Source: Saprospiraceae bacterium (lineage in GTDB: Bacteria > Bacteroidota > Bacteroidia > Chitinophagales > Saprospiraceae). From it: DNA of 33,293 bases. The stretch lies in the NCBI GenBank assembly GCA_019694295.1, contig JAIBCG010000030.1, forward strand, positions 1 to 33,293. The letters are read 5' to 3'. How positions within the stretch are numbered: the stretch's first letter is position 1; every line of letters begins with the position of its first letter. Below are positions 8,422-16,333 of the stretch, piece by piece. A program made the position numbers and the translations under genes. The notes beneath the pieces were generated by a model. It was not told the origin of the DNA. It saw nothing but the letters and a program-made list of their open reading frames with translations, and ran no database searches.

Positions 8422-9510
8422 TTAATTGTTCCGACTGCCAAAATCGAGTTGGAGCGAAAAAATATTCGAGTACTGGATGCCACTCTGACTGCCGATATTG
8501 GTCTGTGCATAATCGAGGTGGAAGCGGCCGAGTTTAAGACCAATACCAAAAGTCGGCTGTACTGTAATTGTTTTCTTATTAGCATCAAGGTCATCCGTTA
8601 TACGTTGAAATCTGCCTGCACCAGCACGTACAAACAGAAAATTTTTATAACCGGCTTCTATCCCGATTCTTGGATCAATGTTGAAGGTTTTGCTGCTGAC
8701 AAGCACGTTTCTTTGCCCGTCGGTATTGAATGTGGCATTTATTTCAGGTGTCAGGGTGTAATCTTTTCCAAGATTAAAACTTTTTGCTGCACCTATGATG
8801 ATGGTTGGTTTGGTAATTTCAGTAGAATTTTCAGGAATGGTATTCCCGGTCGATTCGAGAGTTGCCTTTTCTTTGTCAGTAAAATTAAAAGACCAAGCGT
8901 TGAATGTAGTAGTCAGGTCTCTGACTGTTGCGCCGAATGTCCATTTGTTTTTTTGGTATAACAGGGCGGCATCAAGGCCAAAGCCCCAGGCAGTAGCAAA
9001 CTGGCCTACATGCCGGTTAATGATTTTTAGATTACCGCCTATTGAAAACGGACTGCCTTTCTTTATCTGTTGTGCATAAGATAGAATGAATGAATAATCG
9101 GATGCTGAAAACAGATACACATTGTCATAATTGATACTGCCATCAGGATTTACCAGATTCAGTGTATTGGGTATATTGTCAATACCATAGCGGATGAGGG
9201 CAATACCACCGGCTGAATTTTTCTCTGCATTCAATTGTTTGGTGACACCTATGAAGTCATATTTTGCTATTCCTGCAAAAAGTTCGGCGTGCATAGCACC
9301 TACAGAAAGTGGACTGGTCATACCGGTCAAGGATGCCGGATTCCAGTAGAGTGATGTTACATCGTTGGTGGAAGCCACTACTGCACCTGACATACCAAGT
9401 GCCCTTGCTCCTACACCAATATTGAGGAAATCATTACTCAACACCTGCGCATTGATTATGCCGGTCGAAAATAAAAAGAAGGAAAGTATGCTGAGTTTTA
9501 GCCGACTCAT
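8422..9510 (-). CDS. PorV/PorQ-family outer-membrane beta-barrel protein
   Basis: The product has 362 residues with a signal peptide ending at about residue 21 (GIINAQ). The segment NIGVGARALGMSGAVVAS followed by YWNPASLTG is the typical N-terminus of the PorV/PorQ (FadL-like) barrels. The rest alternates hydrophobic and polar residues and ends in an aromatic-rich strand (FSLQLDFG), as expected for a barrel. In gliding and T9SS bacteria PorV carries cargo to the sortase and PorQ acts beside it; many paralogues have unknown roles, so the exact job is open. A T9SS cargo protein is encoded elsewhere in this window. A weak promoter and an intrinsic terminator lie just upstream on the same strand (see 9555-9618). 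Confidence 0.85.
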   Translation of the reverse strand: MSRLKLSILSFFLFSTGIINAQVLSNDFLNIGVGARALGMSGAVVASTNDVTSLYWNPASLTGMTSPLSVGAMHAELFAGIAKYDFIGVTKQLNAEKNSAGGIALIRYGIDNIPNTLNLVNPDGSINYDNVYLFSASDYSFILSYAQQIKKGSPFSIGGNLKIINRHVGQFATAWGFGLDAALLYQKNKWTFGATVRDLTTTFNAWSFNFTDKEKATLESTGNTIPENSTEITKPTIIIGAAKSFNLGKDYTLTPEINATFNTDGQRNVLVSSKTFNIDPRIGIEAGYKNFLFVRAGAGRFQRITDDLDANKKTITVQPTFGIGLKLGRFHLDYAQTNIGSQSGIQYSNIFSLQLDFGSRNN

Positions 9511-9554
9511 ATTGTCGCAAATAATTTTGTTAAATAAATCTTAATAAAGAAACG

Positions 9555-9587
9555 CTAAAGTACAAATCAAATTGCAGAAGATGCAAA
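9555..9587 (-). promoter_or_regulatory. Possible promoter of the PorV-family gene
   Basis: On the minus strand TTTG (9587-9584) is followed after 21 bases by TACTTTAG (9562-9555). That is one mismatch from TAnnTTTG. It would start transcription about 40 bases before the start codon and downstream of the intrinsic terminator at 9585-9618. If real, the structured region further upstream is a separate RNA, not a leader. Confidence 0.35.
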
Positions 9588-9618
9588 AAAAAGTGCCATC
9601 TGAACGTACAGACGGCAC
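9585..9618 (-). terminator. Minus-strand intrinsic terminator upstream of the PorV-family gene
   Basis: Read on the minus strand, GTGCCGTCTG pairs with CAGATGGCAC (ten pairs, one G-U) around a six-base loop and is followed by eight T. The orientation is clear, because no T tract exists on the other side. No protein gene on the minus strand ends here; the nearest gene on that strand starts 75 bases downstream. The terminator must end a small RNA or act as an attenuator in a leader. Confidence 0.85.
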
Positions 9619-9826
9619 AAAACATAACCATGAAAATAACTAGGCAAACGAGTTTATTTGCAAAAGCAAAAATATCTTAACAAATTACAGCTTTGTAAAA
9701 AGGCAGTATTTGATTATATTATGTATGTTTACGGAGATAATCCTTTAATTAACGACTTGTATGGTTAAAACGTAAACGATTTATGATCACAAAAAACGGT
9801 TTTGAGACCCAACCTTATAGAAAAGG

Positions 9827-9892
9827 TTAATCGTTCACAGGATTATAATTGTTGTTATTTGATATGTTGAAAGCCGAAGCTTTACGTTTCAT
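9827..9892 (-). CDS. Possible 21-residue Asn-rich leader peptide
   Basis: The peptide is M-K-R-K-A-S-A-F-N-I-S followed by N-N-N-N-Y-N-P-V-N-D. Seven of 21 residues are asparagine, including four in a row. The start codon lies within the pairing segment of the candidate RNA, and the ORF covers the UUCG hairpin. It precedes an intrinsic terminator and the PorV-family gene on the same strand, the layout of a translation-coupled attenuator. So short an ORF could be chance; the AT-rich context before the ATG fits Bacteroidota initiation. Confidence 0.25.
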   Translation of the reverse strand: MKRKASAFNISNNNNYNPVND

Positions 9893-9976
9893 TGTATATT
9901 TTATATAAAACCAAATACCATACCAAACTGGAAAGTGTACCGCAATAATTTTTTAATTTTTTAATTTTTTTTTGAT

Positions 9977-11695
9977 ATGAAATCCAGAATTCTTCTGTCC
10001 GGGTTTGTGGTTGCCTTGTTATTTCTCGTGGCTTGCAGTCCTAAATCTTTGCCAAAGGATACATATCGCATTCAGAAACAAGTAGCCGGAAATAAAGGAA
10101 TCGTGGTATGTGCACATCCGCTTGCATCAGCAGTAGGTGCAGACATCCTTAGTCAAGGCGGCAATGCCATTGACGCAGCCGTTGCTGTTCAGTTGGCTCT
10201 TGCTGTAGTCTATCCGGGAGCAGGTAACATTGGCGGAGGCGGATTTTTGGTGTACAGAGAGGTAGGAGGCGAAGCTACAACACTTGATTTTCGTGAAAAA
10301 GCTCCGGTAGCTGCCCATCGTGATATGTACCTCGACAAAGATGGCAATCCGGTAATGAATCTTTCTACAATCGGTCACTTGGCGGTTGGTGTGCCGGGTA
10401 CCATTGACGGGATATTCGAAATGTTTGAAAAATATTCCAAGCTTAAAAATTTTTCATTGCTGATACAGCCTGCTATTGATCTGGCATCCAAGGGTTTTAG
10501 GATAACAGAACGCGAGGCTGATCAACTAAATGAGCACCGAGCACAGTTTTTGAAGGTAAACCATGTTTACATACCCTTTGTAAAGGAAACTAAATGGAGA
10601 AAAGGCGACTTGTTGGTACAAACAGAGCTTGCCTCTACACTTGAACGGATAAAGGAAAACGGCAGAGGAGAATTTTACGAAGGTCAAACCGCAAAGCTGA
10701 TTGTAAAATGTATGGAACAAAACAAAGGAATCATAACAGAGGAAGACCTGAAAAATTACAAGTCTGTGTGGCGTCAAGCTGTAAAAGGTATATATAAATC
10801 ATACAAAATCATTACCATGCCGCCTCCTTCGAGTGGTGGTATCCTCCTGCTCCAAATGCTTAAAATGATAGAATATGCTCAAATATCAAAGCTTAGCTTT
10901 CACTCGAAAGAACATGTTCATCTGGTGACTGAAGCAGAAAGACGTGCCTATGCCGACCGGGCTGCCTACTTCGGAGACTCCGATTTTACAAAAACAAACC
11001 TAAAACATCTCCTCGATTATTCCTATATAATGAGCAGAATGAAATCATACTGTTTAGATCAAGCAACACCTTCATCATCTATTGCTGCAGGTGTTATGCC
11101 TTTACCACACGAGCGTGAAGAAACAACACACATCAGCATCATTGACATAGACGGTAATGCTGTTTCCCTTACTACAACTCTCAACGGTTCTTATGGTTCG
11201 ATGGCTGTAGTGCCTGGTGGCGGATTTTTACTCAACAACGAAATGGACGATTTCAGCATCAAACCCGGCGTACCTAATATTTATGGTCTTGTGGGTGGTG
11301 AAGCAAATGCCATTCAACCCGGAAAAAGAATGCTCAGCTCCATGACACCTATTATAGTGCTCAAGGATGACAAATTGTATGCCATCATTGGTTCGCCGGG
11401 CGGTTCTACAATTATTACAACTGTATTGCAGATCATTATGAACCTCGTAGATTTCGAATTGAATCCGTACGATGCCGTACAGGCACCGAGGTTCCATTCG
11501 CAATGGCTCCCTGATAAAATTTTTCTTGAAAGTAGTTGCCTGGATTACAGTACAAGATCAGCATTGAAGGAGATGGGGCACAGTATTGAAGAAAGATCGA
11601 AGATTGGTAGGGTAGAAGCGATAGTAAAATATAAAGGCAAATATGTGGGTGTGGCAGACGAACGCGGCGATGATGCAGCCGAAGCAGCCAGATAA
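9977..11695 (+). CDS. ggt: Gamma-glutamyltransferase lipoprotein
   Basis: This Ntn-hydrolase transfers or hydrolyses gamma-glutamyl groups, classically from glutathione. The product has 572 residues. The signal peptide ends in the lipobox LVAC with Cys20, so the enzyme is probably lipid-anchored at the envelope. The large-subunit motif GNIGGGGFLVYR is at about 84-94. The self-cleavage site and nucleophile is the first Thr of TTHIS (Thr383), which begins the small subunit. NNEMDDFS (about 420-427) and GSPGGST follow as in the family. All core residues are present. The gene stands alone; an AT-rich tract precedes the ATG, and no convincing promoter box was placed. Confidence 0.95.
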   Translation: MKSRILLSGFVVALLFLVACSPKSLPKDTYRIQKQVAGNKGIVVCAHPLASAVGADILSQGGNAIDAAVAVQLALAVVYPGAGNIGGGGFLVYREVGGEATTLDFREKAPVAAHRDMYLDKDGNPVMNLSTIGHLAVGVPGTIDGIFEMFEKYSKLKNFSLLIQPAIDLASKGFRITEREADQLNEHRAQFLKVNHVYIPFVKETKWRKGDLLVQTELASTLERIKENGRGEFYEGQTAKLIVKCMEQNKGIITEEDLKNYKSVWRQAVKGIYKSYKIITMPPPSSGGILLLQMLKMIEYAQISKLSFHSKEHVHLVTEAERRAYADRAAYFGDSDFTKTNLKHLLDYSYIMSRMKSYCLDQATPSSSIAAGVMPLPHEREETTHISIIDIDGNAVSLTTTLNGSYGSMAVVPGGGFLLNNEMDDFSIKPGVPNIYGLVGGEANAIQPGKRMLSSMTPIIVLKDDKLYAIIGSPGGSTIITTVLQIIMNLVDFELNPYDAVQAPRFHSQWLPDKIFLESSCLDYSTRSALKEMGHSIEERSKIGRVEAIVKYKGKYVGVADERGDDAAEAAR

Positions 11696-11782
11696 TGCTT
11701 CATTCGTCCGATTTTTTCTGCTATGTGTCTTAATTTTTTCAATCTCCAAAAGAAGATGAAACTTATTTATTCCGAATAAGGT

Positions 11783-11790
11783 TATCTTTG
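11783..11790 (+). promoter_or_regulatory. -7 promoter box of the LolA-like gene
   Basis: TATCTTTG is an exact TAnnTTTG match, 31 bases before the ATG at 11822. No -33 TTTG is clear. It shows that this gene is transcribed separately from ggt. Confidence 0.55.
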
Positions 11791-11821
11791 TACCATTAAT
11801 TCACAAATTCAAATTTCACAA

Positions 11822-12541
11822 ATGAAAAAAATCTTCATTGCTTTACTAAGCATGTTTGTAATAGCACAGACAGGCATATTGGCTCAAACTGTTGATGAAA
11901 TTGTGCAAAAACACATTGAAGCTATCGGTGGCGTTGAGAACCTTAAAGGCCTGAAATCAATGATTATGAAGGGCACAGTAGAAATACAACCGGGTATGAG
12001 TGCACCGGTAACTATGCAGGTAATCAACAATAAAGCTATCCGAATGGATATTAATGTGATGGGCACGAACATCACTCAGGCTGTTAATGATAAAACAGGT
12101 TGGGCAATCGTACCTTTTACAGGATCGTCTGAGCCGCAGCCATTGTCAGAAGAAGAAGTGCAGGAATTGAAAAAACAAACTGAACTGAGCCGTGGAATAC
12201 TCAGCTGGAAAGATAAGGGAATCAAAATTGAGTCAGAAGGAACAGAACAGCTTGAAGGCAAAGATTGCTTCAAACTAAAATTTACGGACAAGGACGGAAA
12301 AAGCTCCTATAAGTATTTCGACAAAGGCACTTACTACATGGTAAAGGAAATTAAATATGCCGAAGTTGAAGGACAACAAATGGAGATTCCGGTTACTTAT
12401 TCTGATTTCAGAAAAACCGATTCAGGACTTGTATTTGCTTATACAATGGTCAATGAAATGAACGGCGGCCCAATGAAATGGGAATCAATAGAGGTGAATC
12501 CTAAGATAGATGAATCTGTATTTAAGATACCTACAAAATAA
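11822..12541 (+). CDS. LolA-like periplasmic protein
   Basis: The product has 239 residues with a clean signal peptide (residues 1-21, ending GILAQ) and no lipobox. The mature protein opens with a helix (VDEIVQKHIEAIGGVENLKGLKS) and continues as antiparallel strands, the pattern of proteins annotated as LolA-like or outer-membrane lipoprotein-sorting proteins in Bacteroidota. True LolA carries lipoproteins across the periplasm, but many members of this wider fold have unknown ligands. I therefore assign only the fold, with moderate confidence. It has its own -7 box and a strong terminator at 12611-12647. Confidence 0.75.
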   Translation: MKKIFIALLSMFVIAQTGILAQTVDEIVQKHIEAIGGVENLKGLKSMIMKGTVEIQPGMSAPVTMQVINNKAIRMDINVMGTNITQAVNDKTGWAIVPFTGSSEPQPLSEEEVQELKKQTELSRGILSWKDKGIKIESEGTEQLEGKDCFKLKFTDKDGKSSYKYFDKGTYYMVKEIKYAEVEGQQMEIPVTYSDFRKTDSGLVFAYTMVNEMNGGPMKWESIEVNPKIDESVFKIPTK

Positions 12542-12610
12542 TTTTACACAGCCATTGATCCGACAAGCAGTCAGGAACAACGGTATGAAATAACTAAATC
12601 ATTCAAGCAT

Positions 12611-12647
12611 ACGGCTTCTGAAATTCATTTCGGGGCCGTTTTTTTTT
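12611..12647 (+). terminator. Intrinsic terminator of the LolA-like gene
   Basis: ACGGC (12611-12615) pairs with GCCGT, and the inner CTGAAAT pairs with ATTTCGG around a two-base TC loop. A run of nine T follows (12639-12647). It is about 70 bases after the stop codon. Confidence 0.85.
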
Positions 12648-12765
12648 GGACGCCTATTCGGCGCAATTTGCCGTTATTTCTTAATTATCTCGTATTCAGC
12701 TTATTATTAAACTATCTTAAGCTGATTTCTTAATGTAGCTTATGGTCAGATGGTTTTAAATGCCC

Positions 12766-12773
12766 GAACTTTG
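12766..12773 (+). promoter_or_regulatory. Probable -7 box of the pirin gene
   Basis: GAACTTTG followed by C differs from TAnnTTTG at one position. It is 20 bases before the ATG at 12794, a spacing like that of purC. It supports the longer form of the pirin, because the internal start at 12968 would need a leader of about 190 bases. Confidence 0.4.
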
Positions 12774-12793
12774 CACTATTGAATATATGAATC

Positions 12794-13687
12794 ATGAACA
12801 GAAAAGATTTTATAAAAGCAGCATTAGTAGGAGCAGGTTTGATTGTCAAGTCAAAGGCTATGGGCGACATCATCAAAAACGATATAGACGAATTGACTCC
12901 TCTTAATCCTGTTAAGATGAATGAAACCATAGGGTTTAATCATATTCCAAACACTAAATCAAATATCATGGAAAACAGCGTTTTGCATAAAGCAAATACA
13001 AGAGGTCATGCAGACCACGGCTGGCTTAATTCTCACCACACATTCAGCTTTGCCAATTATTACAATCCTGAAAGAATGCACTTTGGGGTACTTAGGGTAT
13101 TGAACGATGATATTATAGCGGCAGGTACCGGATTTGGCACCCACCCGCATGATAATATGGAAATAATATCTATTCCCCTGCAAGGGGCCATAGAACACAA
13201 AGACAGTATGGGCAACACATCCGTAATAAAAAGCGGTGATATACAGGTCATGAGCGCTGGTACAGGCATACAACACAGCGAATATAACCACAGTAAAACC
13301 GATGCGGCAAAGTTTCTGCAAATATGGGTTTTTCCGGACAAGAAAAATGTGACACCAAGATACGACCAGATAAGCTTGAACATAGCAGACAGAAAAAATA
13401 AACTCCAACAAATATTGTCGCCCGACTCAAGTGATGATAGTGTCTGGATCCACCAGAAAGCCTGGTTTTTCCTGGGTAATCCGGAGGCAGGCACAACACT
13501 TGATTATAGATTAAAGAACCATACAAACGGTGTTTATGTCTTTGTCATCAAAGGCAATATAACCATCGACGGACAACAACTATCAGCACGCGATGGTTAT
13601 GGTATCTGGAGTACTGAAACAATCCAAATCAAAGCCACCACAGATGCAGAAATACTCGTTATGGACGTACCGATGAGTTTGTCGTAA
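12794..13687 (+). CDS. Pirin-family protein with an exported-looking N-terminal extension
   Basis: Pirins are bicupin metal proteins; some act as quercetin dioxygenases and others bind regulators. The pirin domain starts at about residue 59 (MENSVLHKANTRGHADHGW). All four metal ligands are readable: His117 and His119 in THPHD, and His161 and Glu163 in HSEYN. The preceding 58 residues are unusual. They open with MNRKDFIKAALVGAGL, close to a Tat signal with Arg-Lys in place of Arg-Arg, followed by a polar linker. If the long form is made, the pirin may be exported; translation from Met59 (12968) would give the ordinary cytosolic protein. No terminator is obvious after it. Confidence 0.88.
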   Translation: MNRKDFIKAALVGAGLIVKSKAMGDIIKNDIDELTPLNPVKMNETIGFNHIPNTKSNIMENSVLHKANTRGHADHGWLNSHHTFSFANYYNPERMHFGVLRVLNDDIIAAGTGFGTHPHDNMEIISIPLQGAIEHKDSMGNTSVIKSGDIQVMSAGTGIQHSEYNHSKTDAAKFLQIWVFPDKKNVTPRYDQISLNIADRKNKLQQILSPDSSDDSVWIHQKAWFFLGNPEAGTTLDYRLKNHTNGVYVFVIKGNITIDGQQLSARDGYGIWSTETIQIKATTDAEILVMDVPMSLS

Positions 13688-13826
13688 TATTATTGGAGCT
13701 TAAAGTTTATCATAATATTTCAGGATTCAGGATGTAAGGCAACTGCCAAACTTATTATTGTATTAAGAAGTATTTGTTGGAGGCTAAAAATAATTTGCAT
13801 CTAAGATATTGCTTTGGTATTAGTTG

Positions 13827-13834
13827 TACCTTTG
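13827..13834 (+). promoter_or_regulatory. -7 promoter box that fixes the methyltransferase start
   Basis: TACCTTTG is an exact TAnnTTTG match. A TTG start at 13814 would lie upstream of this box, so the gene must begin at the ATG at 13847 or 13856. Confidence 0.55.
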
Positions 13835-13846
13835 GTATCCAATAAG

Positions 13847-15040
13847 ATGGCATATATGAATATTTTTCAAGACACTTCCCGAATCCTGATTTCTTGTCAG
13901 AAAATGCTGGGTACTGCACTGGCAAGTGAAGTAAAGGCCTTGGGTTACGAAACAGTGAATGAAACGCCTTCGGTAGTAGAAATTCAGGGTACAATGGACG
14001 ACTGTTTCATACTCAACCTCCATTTGCGCACAGCGAGCCAGGTGTTGTACCACATTCGTTCATTTCATGCCGAGAATGCTGAAGAGTTGTACCAAAAAGC
14101 AAGAAATATTTACTGGGAAGATATATTGCTTCCCGATGTTTATTTTAGCATTACAGGCTATGTGAATAATGAAACTGTCAACAACAGCATGTATGCCAAT
14201 GTAAAGCTGAAGGATGCCATCGTAGATCGAATGCGTGAAAAATTCAATTCAAGGCCATCTTCAGGGAATATGCTCGATAAGGCTGCCGTGCATCTGCATT
14301 GGAATCGTTCGTATGCCGAAATATTCGTTAATACTTCAGGTGAAAGTCTCGCCAGACACGGATTCCGTAAAATTCCGGGTACTGCACCATTGCAGGAAGC
14401 TCTGGCAGCAGCCATTATCCTTTCAACCAAATGGGACCAAGCCTCTGCCTTCATAAACCCGATGTGCGGCTCTGGTACACTCGCGATAGAAGCTGCATTG
14501 GTGGCGGCCAATATTCCTCCGGGTTATTTTAGGAAAAATTATGCTTTCATGCACTTGAAAAATTACAATGAAAAGAAATATCAGGATTGTCGGAAGAGGA
14601 TGCTTGCACAAACTAAAAAGGAAGGATTGCCACAGATTGTGTGTTCTGACATCAGCTCAAGTGCGGTACATATTGCCAAACTGAACGCAAGAGCAGCCGG
14701 AGTGTATGATTTTATTAAATTCGAAGTTTGTGATTTTCGGGATACTACCATCATTCCTGACCAAGCCGGAGTGGTTGTCCTCAATCCGGAATACGGCGAA
14801 CGCTTAGGTGAAGTCGAAGAACTCGAAGGTGTATATACAGAAATTGGCGACTTCTTTAAGAAACATTGCACAGGCTATACGGGCTATGTGTTTTCCGGAA
14901 ATCTCGATTTGTTGAAAAACATTGGACTCAAACCCAAAAGGAAAATTCCGTTCATGTCGGCAAAAATAGAATGTAAACTCATGGAATATGAATTGTTTTC
15001 GGGTAGTAAAAAAATAAAAGAACAGTCGGTACAAGATTGA
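13847..15040 (+). CDS. THUMP-domain class I RNA methyltransferase (RlmL N-terminal/YpsC-like)
   Basis: The predicted role is S-adenosylmethionine-dependent methylation of a guanine N2 in 23S rRNA. It has about 397 residues from the ATG at 13847; 13856 is equally possible and would leave a leader like that of purC. The N-terminal third is the ferredoxin-like plus THUMP region. The Rossmann methyltransferase follows, with motif I NPMCGSGTLAIEAAL. The catalytic motif IV reads NPEYGERLG, with Glu where most N2-guanine methyltransferases have Pro in NPPY. It matches the single-methylase proteins of Firmicutes and Bacteroidota, not the double-domain RlmKL of E. coli. It converges on asnA across a two-way terminator. 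Confidence 0.88.
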   Translation: MAYMNIFQDTSRILISCQKMLGTALASEVKALGYETVNETPSVVEIQGTMDDCFILNLHLRTASQVLYHIRSFHAENAEELYQKARNIYWEDILLPDVYFSITGYVNNETVNNSMYANVKLKDAIVDRMREKFNSRPSSGNMLDKAAVHLHWNRSYAEIFVNTSGESLARHGFRKIPGTAPLQEALAAAIILSTKWDQASAFINPMCGSGTLAIEAALVAANIPPGYFRKNYAFMHLKNYNEKKYQDCRKRMLAQTKKEGLPQIVCSDISSSAVHIAKLNARAAGVYDFIKFEVCDFRDTTIIPDQAGVVVLNPEYGERLGEVEELEGVYTEIGDFFKKHCTGYTGYVFSGNLDLLKNIGLKPKRKIPFMSAKIECKLMEYELFSGSKKIKEQSVQD

Positions 15041-15160
15041 ATGAATATATGAACCTGTTCAACCATGCATAATTAAACTGTAAGGTAATTCTTAAACCCG
15101 GATAACGCATTCGGAATGCAAACGAAAATGATTCGTAAAAAAAATCCATGAAAAAGTGAT

Positions 15161-15186
15161 AAAAGCATAGTGAACTATGTTTTTTG
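15161..15186. terminator. Two-way terminator between the methyltransferase and asnA
   Basis: AAAAGCATAG and CTATGTTTTT form a stem with the four-base loop TGAA. A run of T follows on the plus strand and a run of A precedes it, so it can work in both directions. It lies between two convergent genes. Confidence 0.75.
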
Positions 15187-15197
15187 GGCTATTCGGG

Positions 15198-16238
15198 TTA
15201 AAGTAGAAAGATATTTGCAGCCTTGCACTTTTCAATCATTTCTGTGTCCCAAACAGATGCTTGTACTTCGCCTATGTGCGCTTTTTTAAGATAATACATA
15301 CACAATCTTGATTGCCCAATACCACCACCTATAGATAAGGGCATTTCGTTATTCAACAAACGCTGATGCCAGTAAAGCTCTGTTCGTTTGGTGCAATTTT
15401 CTATTTCTAGCTGCTTAAGCAAGGAGTCTCTGTTCACTCTGATACCCATTGAAGAAAGCTCAAACGAACGCTCCAGGATATCATTCCATACCAACAAATC
15501 ACCGTTCAGACCGTTCATTCCAATTTCAGATTCGGTGATCCAGTCGTCATAATCCGGTGCCCGGTTATCGTGTTTTTTACCGTCCGATAGTCGGTGCCCG
15601 ATACCAATGAGGAATACAGCACCATGCTCTTTGGTGATGGCATACTCTCGTTGCGACGGGCTGAGTGTAGGATATCGTTTCAGAAGTTCTTCGGTATGGA
15701 TGAATGTGATTTCGTCAGGTAATGTGGGAAAAATATTGGGGAATGCCTCATGTATCAGATATTCGGTGCGCTTCATGGCTTCGAAGATTTTCCTGACTAT
15801 CTGCTTGAGGAATGCTATATTTCGCTCAGAATCTGAGATATGCCGTTCCCAGTCCCACTGGTCAACATAAAGTGAATGAATGTTGTCAAGGTCTTCATCG
15901 GCACGTATAGCATTCATATCTGTATATATTCCATAACTATGTGGAATCTCCAGGTCAGCAAGCATCATTCTTTTCCACTTTGCCAGCGAATGTACCAATT
16001 CTGCATGTGCATCACCCATGTGTTTGACAGGAAAACTTACTGCGCGTTCAGTACCGCTCAGGTCGTCATTGATGCCGGTACCTTTCATTACAAACAACGG
16101 TGCTGTGATTCTTCTAAGTTTTAATTCAGACGACAGGTTTTGTTGAAATGTATCTTTTACCAGTTTAATGGCCTTTTCGGTTTGCTTTACATCCATGAGT
16201 GGCTCGTAGCCTGTTGGTATGATCAATCCAGAGTTCAT
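15198..16238 (-). CDS. asnA: Aspartate-ammonia ligase (asparagine synthetase A)
   Basis: This cytosolic enzyme makes asparagine from aspartate, ammonia and ATP and is related to class II aspartyl-tRNA synthetases. The product has 346 residues (E. coli AsnA has 330). Recognisable stretches are LRRITAPLFV, GTGINDDLSGTERAVSF, HSLAKWKRMML, YTDMNAIRADED, HSLYVDQWDWE and the C-terminal GGGIGQSRLCMYYL. The gene is complete. It follows the Cys-tailed haloperoxidase gene on the same strand, but a terminator (16279-16309) separates them. A weak -7 box, one mismatch (TATATTGG, 16268-16261 on the minus strand), lies upstream. Confidence 0.97.
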   Translation of the reverse strand: MNSGLIIPTGYEPLMDVKQTEKAIKLVKDTFQQNLSSELKLRRITAPLFVMKGTGINDDLSGTERAVSFPVKHMGDAHAELVHSLAKWKRMMLADLEIPHSYGIYTDMNAIRADEDLDNIHSLYVDQWDWERHISDSERNIAFLKQIVRKIFEAMKRTEYLIHEAFPNIFPTLPDEITFIHTEELLKRYPTLSPSQREYAITKEHGAVFLIGIGHRLSDGKKHDNRAPDYDDWITESEIGMNGLNGDLLVWNDILERSFELSSMGIRVNRDSLLKQLEIENCTKRTELYWHQRLLNNEMPLSIGGGIGQSRLCMYYLKKAHIGEVQASVWDTEMIEKCKAANIFLL

Positions 16239-16278
16239 TTAGTTTATTTATTGGGTTATTCCAATATACGGAATAAAC

Positions 16279-16309
16279 AAAGCACAGTGTTCAGAGAATA
16301 CTGTGCTTT
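16279..16309 (-). terminator. Intrinsic terminator of the Cys-tailed haloperoxidase gene
   Basis: AAAGCACAGT (16279-16288) and ACTGTGCTTT (16300-16309) form a perfect ten-pair stem with an 11-base loop. It sits 25 bases after the minus-strand stop codon at 16334. The T tract is modest in this direction. Confidence 0.75.
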
Positions 16310-16333
16310 ATTTACATTATTTTAGATACAAAC

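Larger units (their letters stand above)
9585..9900 (-). ncRNA. Candidate structured leader or small RNA
   Basis: This 466-base gap (9511-9976) between divergent genes has no large ORF. On the minus strand it shows a hairpin with a cUUCGg tetraloop (9883-9870), a hairpin AACCTT/AAGGTT (about 9828-9811), and two long-range pairings in crossed order: 9889-9881 with 9776-9768 (nine pairs) and 9846-9839 with 9744-9737 (eight pairs). Smaller hairpins lie near 9697-9684 and 9662-9645, and the strong terminator is at 9618-9585. The first long pairing shares three bases with the UUCG hairpin. Some matches could be chance in AT-rich DNA. No canonical promoter was found at the 5' end. It resembles none of tmRNA, RNase P or SRP RNA as I know them. 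Confidence 0.4.

Noticed and set aside
9585..9900. tmRNA with the short ORF as its tag
   Set aside because: There is no tRNA-like end, no CCA, no T-loop consensus, and the peptide does not end in the usual hydrophobic ALAA-type tag.
15102..15146. Small inverted repeats GCATT/AATGC and ACGAA/TTCGT as a regulatory element
   Set aside because: Five-pair stems are expected by chance, and the neighbouring two-way terminator explains the spacer.
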